A stretch of 10,847 nt of DNA from Clostridiales bacterium (GTDB lineage: Bacteria > Bacillota > Clostridia > Peptostreptococcales > Anaerovoracaceae): assembly GCA_009778415.1 (NCBI GenBank), contig WRJV01000274.1, positions 1-10,847 of the forward strand. The letters run 5' to 3'. The stretch's first letter is position 1. The number at the start of each line of letters is the position of its first letter. The notes beneath the pieces were generated by a model that had not been told where the DNA came from, searched no databases, and saw only the letters and a program-made list of their open reading frames with translations. The translations under genes and the position numbers were made by a program. This document shows positions 6,323-10,847 of the stretch, one piece after another.

Positions 6323-6357
6323 CGCCGCTCAAGACGCAATGTTTTGGCGGCGCTTTT
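6323..6357 (+). terminator. Intrinsic terminator of the 145-residue gene
   Basis: CGCCGC (6323-6328) pairs with GCGGCG (6347-6352), and inside that CAAGAC pairs with GTTTTG. This gives a 12-bp stem with one bulged T and one G-U pair around a 5-nt loop (GCAAT). CTTTT follows. It starts 17 bases after the stop at 6306. Confidence 0.7.
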
Positions 6358-6377
6358 GATGTCCATATGGGCACTAC

Positions 6378-6422
6378 GCAAAGCACCCCGGTATCCCCTT
6401 GTTGGGCCGGTGTGTTTTTTGC
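6378..6422. terminator. Second hairpin between convergent genes
   Basis: The stem GCAAAGCAC-C-CCGG pairs with CCGG-T-GTGTTTTTTGC, with one mismatch and a small bulge. An inner CCC/GGG pair closes a TTGTT loop. The plus strand carries a run of six T in its distal arm. It begins within 14 bases of the sirtuin stop codon (6436) and probably stops sirtuin transcripts on the minus strand, where the T run is weaker, and plus-strand read-through. Confidence 0.55.
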
Positions 6423-6435
6423 TGCTTTGAACTCA

Positions 6436-7173
6436 TCACGCTCCTACGACGCTGCCGAGGACTGTCCCGATTGAGTCGTGGATGACTACGTCGGCCCTGC
6501 TGTCGTAGGACGTCTCCGTTCGGTTGACAAGGGCGAGCCTGCTGCCTTTAAAGTAGTCGATGAAGCCGGCAGCCGGATACACGACCAGGGACGTGCCGCC
6601 TACGATAAGAGTGTCTGCTTTTGATATCGCGCTTATTGCGCGGGAAAGCACGTTTTGATCCAAGGCTTCCTGATAGAGCACCACGTCGGGCTTCACAATG
6701 CCGTTGCACTTCTTGCAGCGGGGGACGTGGCCTGTGCAGTTTGCGGGGTCCATTATGTAGTCGAGGTCGTAGAAGGCACCGCAGGAAACGCAGTTGTTGC
6801 GCAGTACCGACCCGTGTACCTCGATCACATTTTTGCTGCCAGCCTTTTGGTGAAGGCCGTCGATGTTCTGGGTGACTACCGCGTCGAGCTTCCCGTTTGC
6901 TTCGAGCCTAGCGAGGGCCAGGTGGGCGGCGTTCGGCTCTGCGTCCCTATATATCAGGTTGTTTTTGTAATAGTCAAAGAAGATGTCAGGCTTCCTGTCA
7001 AAGAACGGCCGGCAAATTAACTCCTCGGGCGGCCTGCCGTAGCTGTTCCAAGCCTTGTATATGCCGTTTTCGGAGCGAAAGTCTGGGATGCCGCTTTCCG
7101 TGGAGACGCCGGCGCCCCCGAAGAAAACTATGTGGCTGCTTTCGTCAATGATCTTTTTTAAATCCTCATACAT
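6436..7173 (-). CDS. cobB: NAD-dependent protein deacylase, sirtuin (Sir2/CobB family)
   Basis: Sirtuins remove acyl groups from lysines using NAD+, releasing nicotinamide and O-acyl-ADP-ribose; in bacteria known targets include acetyl-CoA synthetase. All family motifs are present in 245 residues. The NAD site is GAGVSTESGIPDFRS (20-34), followed by TQNIDGLH (101-108) and the catalytic His120 in EVHGS. A structural zinc is held by C128, C131, C153 and C156, and there are GTSL and LVNRTET near the C-terminus. It has the length of the compact bacterial class. AGAGG stands before the ATG on the minus strand. Transcription probably starts from the promoter at 7223-7251. It is divergent from motA. 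The gene name follows family use; the B. subtilis homologue is srtN. Confidence 0.95.
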   Translation of the reverse strand: MYEDLKKIIDESSHIVFFGGAGVSTESGIPDFRSENGIYKAWNSYGRPPEELICRPFFDRKPDIFFDYYKNNLIYRDAEPNAAHLALARLEANGKLDAVVTQNIDGLHQKAGSKNVIEVHGSVLRNNCVSCGAFYDLDYIMDPANCTGHVPRCKKCNGIVKPDVVLYQEALDQNVLSRAISAISKADTLIVGGTSLVVYPAAGFIDYFKGSRLALVNRTETSYDSRADVVIHDSIGTVLGSVVGA

Positions 7174-7222
7174 AATCGGTTCCTCTCGTATTTTGATTTT
7201 TTCAACATTTTAACATAGCCTT

Positions 7223-7251
7223 ATTATAATTTATTCTTCAATCATTGACAA
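7223..7251 (-). promoter_or_regulatory. Promoter of the sirtuin gene (minus strand)
   Basis: On the minus strand TTGTCA (7246-7251), a 17-bp spacer and TATAAT (7223-7228) match the SigA consensus at 5/6 and 6/6. The predicted leader is about 40 nt. Its -35 hexamer occupies nearly the same base pairs as the -35 of the opposite motA promoter. Confidence 0.82.
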
Positions 7252-7273
7252 GAAAGAACTAAAAATGTATCAT
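7245..7273 (+). promoter_or_regulatory. Promoter of motA-motB-fbp (plus strand)
   Basis: TTGACA (7245-7250), a 17-bp spacer and TATCAT (7268-7273) match the SigA consensus at 6/6 and 5/6. The leader to the start at 7311 would be about 30 nt. I see no match to the flagellar SigD consensus (TAAA, then GCCGATAT), so vegetative rather than flagellar-late control is suggested. Confidence 0.78.
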
Positions 7274-7298
7274 TAAAGTAATGGAATAAATTTCAAGT

Positions 7299-7304
7299 GA
7301 GGTG
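7299..7304 (+). promoter_or_regulatory. Ribosome binding site that sets the motA start at TTG 7311
   Basis: GAGGTG pairs with the 16S anti-SD and is 6 nt from TTG at 7311. The in-frame GTG at 7302 lies inside this site and has no SD of its own, so it cannot be the normal start. Confidence 0.75.
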
Positions 7305-7310
7305 ATTTTT

Positions 7311-8099
7311 TTGGAATTGACTACTGTGCTGGGAACATCTGTTGCGGCAGCGGCATTGCTGGGCGCCATGTTCTTCAAAGGCGTACCATACAGCTATCTT
7401 GCAAACCCGGCCGCGATATTGCTGATAATATTTGGGACGGTAGGAGCAGTACTGAACGCTTTTCCGATGAGCGAGGCGAAGGGGATTCCAAAACTGTTCG
7501 GGAAAATTTTCGGCTCGGGCAAAGCCGCCTCGGGCGACAAATACGAAACCATCAAACTGTTTGTAGAATATGCGCAGATAGTGAGGAAAGACGGGATACT
7601 GGCCATCGAGAAAAAGCTCGAAGAGCTGGAGAACCCGTTTATCAAAAGGGGCGTAACGCTGCTGGTGTCAGGCGTGAAGAGCAGCGAAATAGAGACGGTG
7701 CTCATAGACGACATCAGCGCGATGGAAAAGCGGCATGCCGGCGGAGCGACGGTCTTCGCTCAGGCAGGGATGTACTCCCCGACGCTGGGGGTTCTCGGCG
7801 CGGCCCTCGGGCTTATCGCCGCCATGGCGAACATGGACGACTCGGAACTGTTGGCTCACGCCATCGCCGCCGCTTTCGTCGCGACGATATACGGCATCTT
7901 CTTTGGCTACGTCATGTGGCACCCATTCTCCAACAAGCTTAAAAGAAAATCACGGGAAGAGATACTGAACAACGAAATAGTAGTCGCCGGAGTTTTGGCC
8001 CTTGCCAACGGCGACCCTCCGTACCTTGTCCAAGACAAGCTCTTGTCATATCTGTCTCAGAGGGAGAAAGAAAACTTTACTTCTCAGATGGGGGTGTAA
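7311..8099 (+). CDS. motA: Flagellar motor stator protein MotA
   Basis: MotA and MotB form the membrane stator (A5B2) that uses ion flow to turn the flagellar rotor. The 262-residue protein begins MELTTVLGTS like other MotA proteins when read from TTG 7311. Four membrane helices are visible: about residues 5-22, 31-50, 146-172 and 182-203. Between helices 2 and 3 lies the charged cytoplasmic loop with VRKDGILAIEKKLEEL, where R92 and E100 match the E. coli residues (R90, E98) that contact FliG. The stator prolines are P157 in MYSPTLG and P205 in WHPFSNK. It stands 3 nt from motB. No other flagellar gene is in the window. Whether the coupling ion is H+ or Na+ cannot be told. Confidence 0.93.
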   Translation: MELTTVLGTSVAAAALLGAMFFKGVPYSYLANPAAILLIIFGTVGAVLNAFPMSEAKGIPKLFGKIFGSGKAASGDKYETIKLFVEYAQIVRKDGILAIEKKLEELENPFIKRGVTLLVSGVKSSEIETVLIDDISAMEKRHAGGATVFAQAGMYSPTLGVLGAALGLIAAMANMDDSELLAHAIAAAFVATIYGIFFGYVMWHPFSNKLKRKSREEILNNEIVVAGVLALANGDPPYLVQDKLLSYLSQREKENFTSQMGV

Positions 8100-8102
8100 G
8101 CC

Positions 8103-8879
8103 ATGTCGAAGAAACACAGAGGCGGGCCCCATGAGGACCATGCGGACGAGTCGTGGCTCATACCATACTGCGACCTTCTGACGCTGCTGCTTGCGCTGTT
8201 CGTCACGCTGTACGCGGCGAGCAACGTGGACAAGGACAAATACGAGGCAATAGCTGAATCAATGAAAAGCCAAATTGTATCGGGCGCAGGCATCACGTTT
8301 GTCCCTGGCATCAGCGAAGGGCACCCCATGCCTGTGGCAGAGCCTACAGAGGACGATGGGAGCGCGGCTGAGGAGATGCAGAAACTTAAAGACCTGGAGG
8401 CGACGCTGCAGGCGTACCTTGCGGAAAACGGCTTGGGAGCCGTCGTCACCACCTCAATAGACGACAGGGGGCTTGTGGTCAGCATGAACGACGCCGTCCT
8501 GTTCGACCCCGGCGTAGCGAACATCAAGTCCGAATTCCACGACGTGCTCGTGAGGATCGGGGTAACGATAAACAGGCTCGACAACTACATCCGGGTCGAA
8601 GGGCACACGGACAGCACCCCGTCGAACACACAGATGTACCCGACGAACTGGGAGCTTTCGGTAGGCAGGGCGGCGAGCGTGGTCAGGATTTTCATCAACG
8701 AAGCCGGGATAGCGCCGAACAAGCTGATGGCTGTAGGCTACGGCGAATTCAGGCCGATTGCGGACAACACCACAGAAGCCGGCAAGAGCAAGAACAGGCG
8801 CGTGGACATAATAATAATGGACAGCCGCTACAACGCCCTCGAAGAGCCGGGGGCAGTCGATGAAGGGATTGTGCAATGA
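8103..8879 (+). CDS. motB: Flagellar motor stator protein MotB (OmpA-like domain)
   Basis: MotB anchors the stator to peptidoglycan and carries the ion path. The 258-residue protein has a short basic/acidic cytoplasmic N-terminus, then one membrane helix at about 18-40 (WLIPYCDLLTLLLALFVTLY). This includes Asp24, the proton- or sodium-binding residue. A plug/linker with acidic residues spans about 45-115. The OmpA-like peptidoglycan-binding domain holds VEGHTDSTPSNT, TNWELSVGRAASVV and YGEFRPIADN, ending in SKNRRVDIII. The ribosome binding site (GGGGGTG) is weak, 3 nt after the motA stop, so translation is probably coupled. The last four bases overlap the fbp start (ATGA). Confidence 0.94.
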   Translation: MSKKHRGGPHEDHADESWLIPYCDLLTLLLALFVTLYAASNVDKDKYEAIAESMKSQIVSGAGITFVPGISEGHPMPVAEPTEDDGSAAEEMQKLKDLEATLQAYLAENGLGAVVTTSIDDRGLVVSMNDAVLFDPGVANIKSEFHDVLVRIGVTINRLDNYIRVEGHTDSTPSNTQMYPTNWELSVGRAASVVRIFINEAGIAPNKLMAVGYGEFRPIADNTTEAGKSKNRRVDIIIMDSRYNALEEPGAVDEGIVQ

Positions 8880-10825
8880 TTGACGAACATTATTTGAAAT
8901 TGCTCGCAAAGGAATTCCCGAATATGAAAAAGGCCTCCACGGAGATCATCAACCTGATGGCGATCCTCAGCCTACCGAAGGGGACGGAGTATTTTTTCAG
9001 CGACCTACACGGCGAGCACGAGTCGTTCATCCACATGATGAAGAGCGCTTCCGGCGTGGTCAGGTCGAAAATCGACGACATATTCGGCAAATCCCTGGCG
9101 ATGGAAGACAGGGACCGGCTGGCGTCGCTCATTTACGACCCGGAGGCTGAGATGGCAAGGCGAAAAATTGAAGAAGCCAACATAGAAGACTGGTACAGGG
9201 TGACCATATACCGGCTCATAGAAACGTGCAAGGCGGTTTCCACGAAATACACCAGGTCCAAAGTGCGCAAAAGGCTCCCCAAGGACTACGACTTCATAAT
9301 AGATGAACTCCTCCATGCAGACGACGAGACCAACCGGGAGCATTACTACAGGGAAATCATAAACTCAATCGTAGAGTGCCAGATCGCTGAGGGCTTCATA
9401 ACCCAGCTCTCGTATGCCATAAGCCGCCTCGCGGTAGACAGGCTCCACATAATAGGCGACGTTTACGACAGGGGTCCGCACCCGGATTACATCATGGACT
9501 ACCTCTTGGAATTCCACGACGTGGATTTTCAGTGGGGCAACCACGACATAGTTTGGATGGGCGCAGCCACCGGCAACTGGGCATGCATCGCAAACGTCAT
9601 CAGGATAAATGTAAGCTACAACAATTTCGACATGCTGGAAATTGGCTACGGGATCAACCTAAGGCCCCTTGCCAGCTTTGCGCTTAGCACCTATGGGGAC
9701 GACAGATGCGAATTTTTCTATCCGCACATCCTGGACAAGAACATCTTCGACCCTGTGGACGAGGACATTGCCGCCAAAATGCACAAAGCGATAGCGGTCA
9801 TCCAGTTCAAGGTGGAGGGCCAGAGGATCAAGAGCCACCCTGAATATAAGATGGAGGACAGGCTTCTGCTTGACAAGGTTGACTACGAAAACGGTACGAT
9901 TGCGATAAACGGCAAAACCTACGAGCTTCGGGACAAGAATTTCCCCACAGTCGATCCAAAAGACCCGTACCGGCTGACCGATGACGAGGAAGTGCTGCTG
10001 AACACTCTGGAGGCGTCTTTTCTGGAAAGCTCCAAGCTCCAGAAGCACATCCGATTTTTGTATAGCCACGGTGCAATGTACAGCTGCGTGAACGGGAATT
10101 TGCTCTACCACGGGTGCATCCCCATGACCGAGGACGGCGATTTCGAGGAATTTGAGGTAAACGGCACAAAATACAGAGGGAAAGCGCTGCTTGACTACTT
10201 GGACAGGTCGGTGCGCCGGGCGTACTTCGACCCGGGCGATTCAGGGAAAACAGGGTTGTCCGGCGACATCATGTGGTACCTGTGGCTGGGGAGCAAATCT
10301 CCGCTTTTTGGCAAAGACAGGATGACAACTTTCGAGCGCTGCTTCGTGGCTGACAAGGCCACTTACAAGGAAAAAACCGTGCCCTATTACAAACTAATTG
10401 AGAAAGAAGAAATCTGTGGTAAGATACTGGAGGAGTTTGCCCTGTCCCCCCAAGACTCCCATATCGTAAACGGCCACGTCCCGGTCAAGCTGAAAGACGG
10501 CGAAAGCCCGTCAAAAGGGAAAGGCCGCCTGTTCATAATAGACGGGGGCATGTCAAAGGCTTACCAGAAAACAACCGGCATCGCAGGGTACACGTTTATC
10601 TTCAACTCCAGGTATTTGGCGCTGGCCGAGCACCAGCCGTACAGCAGGATGCAGGTGGACGGGACCCAGGAATTCCACCCGCCGGAAATAAAAATCGTGG
10701 AGACCTTGAGGAAAAGGATGACAGTTGCGGACACCGACATAGGGGAAGAATTGAAACGACAAGCAGACGAATTAAAAATGCTTGTTTCTGCATACAAAAA
10801 AGGGGTAATAAAGGAAAAAGGATAG
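8876..10825 (+). CDS. fbp: Class III fructose-1,6-bisphosphatase
   Basis: This enzyme converts fructose 1,6-bisphosphate to fructose 6-phosphate, a key gluconeogenic step. It belongs to the Fbp class III family of Firmicutes, a metallophosphatase fold unlike classes I and II. Metal-binding motifs are in order: SDLHGEH (42-48), GDVYDRG (194-200), GNHD (221-224), then NGHVPVK and a FIIDGG strand near the C-terminus, followed by FNSRYLALAEHQPY. The length of 649 residues is close to the 671 of B. subtilis Fbp. The ATG at 8876 overlaps the motB stop by four bases, with only GAAGGG as SD, so it depends on motB translation. TAG ends it at 10823-10825. Confidence 0.96.
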   Translation: MIDEHYLKLLAKEFPNMKKASTEIINLMAILSLPKGTEYFFSDLHGEHESFIHMMKSASGVVRSKIDDIFGKSLAMEDRDRLASLIYDPEAEMARRKIEEANIEDWYRVTIYRLIETCKAVSTKYTRSKVRKRLPKDYDFIIDELLHADDETNREHYYREIINSIVECQIAEGFITQLSYAISRLAVDRLHIIGDVYDRGPHPDYIMDYLLEFHDVDFQWGNHDIVWMGAATGNWACIANVIRINVSYNNFDMLEIGYGINLRPLASFALSTYGDDRCEFFYPHILDKNIFDPVDEDIAAKMHKAIAVIQFKVEGQRIKSHPEYKMEDRLLLDKVDYENGTIAINGKTYELRDKNFPTVDPKDPYRLTDDEEVLLNTLEASFLESSKLQKHIRFLYSHGAMYSCVNGNLLYHGCIPMTEDGDFEEFEVNGTKYRGKALLDYLDRSVRRAYFDPGDSGKTGLSGDIMWYLWLGSKSPLFGKDRMTTFERCFVADKATYKEKTVPYYKLIEKEEICGKILEEFALSPQDSHIVNGHVPVKLKDGESPSKGKGRLFIIDGGMSKAYQKTTGIAGYTFIFNSRYLALAEHQPYSRMQVDGTQEFHPPEIKIVETLRKRMTVADTDIGEELKRQADELKMLVSAYKKGVIKEKG

Positions 10826-10847
10826 TTGGGATTGGGAGTTGGGAGTT
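10825..10847 (+). repeat. Short GGGAGTT tandem repeat at the window edge
   Basis: Directly after the fbp stop codon stand GTTGGGATT, GGGAGTT and GGGAGTT: two full 7-nt units and one with a lost base. The array runs off the window, so its length is unknown. Three GGG tracts at 3-4 nt spacing are visible. Confidence 0.6.

Noticed and set aside
1..10847. Search for a CRISPR array, transposase, prophage or defence system
   Set aside because: No regularly spaced repeats, no transposase or integrase motifs and no defence-type domains are visible. The genes are ordinary core functions.

Overview
The window looks like chromosomal housekeeping DNA from a low-to-mid GC Firmicute, most likely a member of the Clostridia. 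The evidence is the set of families present: RicT (PSP1/YaaT), an 80-residue AbrB-type regulator with a C-terminal zinc knuckle, a class III fructose-1,6-bisphosphatase, strong GGAGG ribosome binding sites, and near-consensus vegetative promoters with 17-bp spacers. Arginine is often coded by AGG and isoleucine by ATA. I cannot place it to genus from sequence alone.

Layout. Bases 1-87 are the 3' part of a 5S rRNA gene, so the window starts at the end of an rRNA operon. A bidirectional hairpin terminator follows, and then a MerR-family regulator with a GyrI-like ligand domain on the minus strand (176-988). From a strong promoter at 1119-1147, a plus-strand operon starts with a 39-codon membrane peptide gene (1179-1298). 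It continues with tmk (thymidylate kinase), holB (DNA polymerase III delta' subunit) and ricT, and every junction overlaps by a few bases. Next come a one-TM coiled-coil protein (DUF948-like), an abrB-type regulator and murA (UDP-GlcNAc enolpyruvyl transferase, with a TTG start). The first two each have their own 17-bp-spaced promoter. After murA lies a 145-residue protein of unknown function.

Two hairpin terminators separate this block from a convergent sirtuin deacetylase gene (6436-7173, minus strand). The sirtuin gene diverges from motA-motB-fbp, which runs to the end of the window. The two divergent promoters share the same -35 base pairs. motB and fbp overlap by ATGA, so a flagellar stator pair and a gluconeogenic phosphatase appear to be one transcription unit. 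The window ends in a short GGGAGTT tandem repeat.

The functions are nucleotide and DNA replication (tmk, holB), RNA processing and development (ricT), cell wall (murA), transition-state type regulation (abrB-like), NAD-linked deacetylation, motility and gluconeogenesis. I see no CRISPR array, prophage, transposase, toxin-antitoxin pair or recognisable defence system. The most interesting points are the shared -35 element, the unlisted 39-codon gene fused by TAATG to tmk, the motAB-fbp linkage, the uncharacterised 145-residue protein, and a palindromic repeat-like element at the stop codon of the MerR gene.
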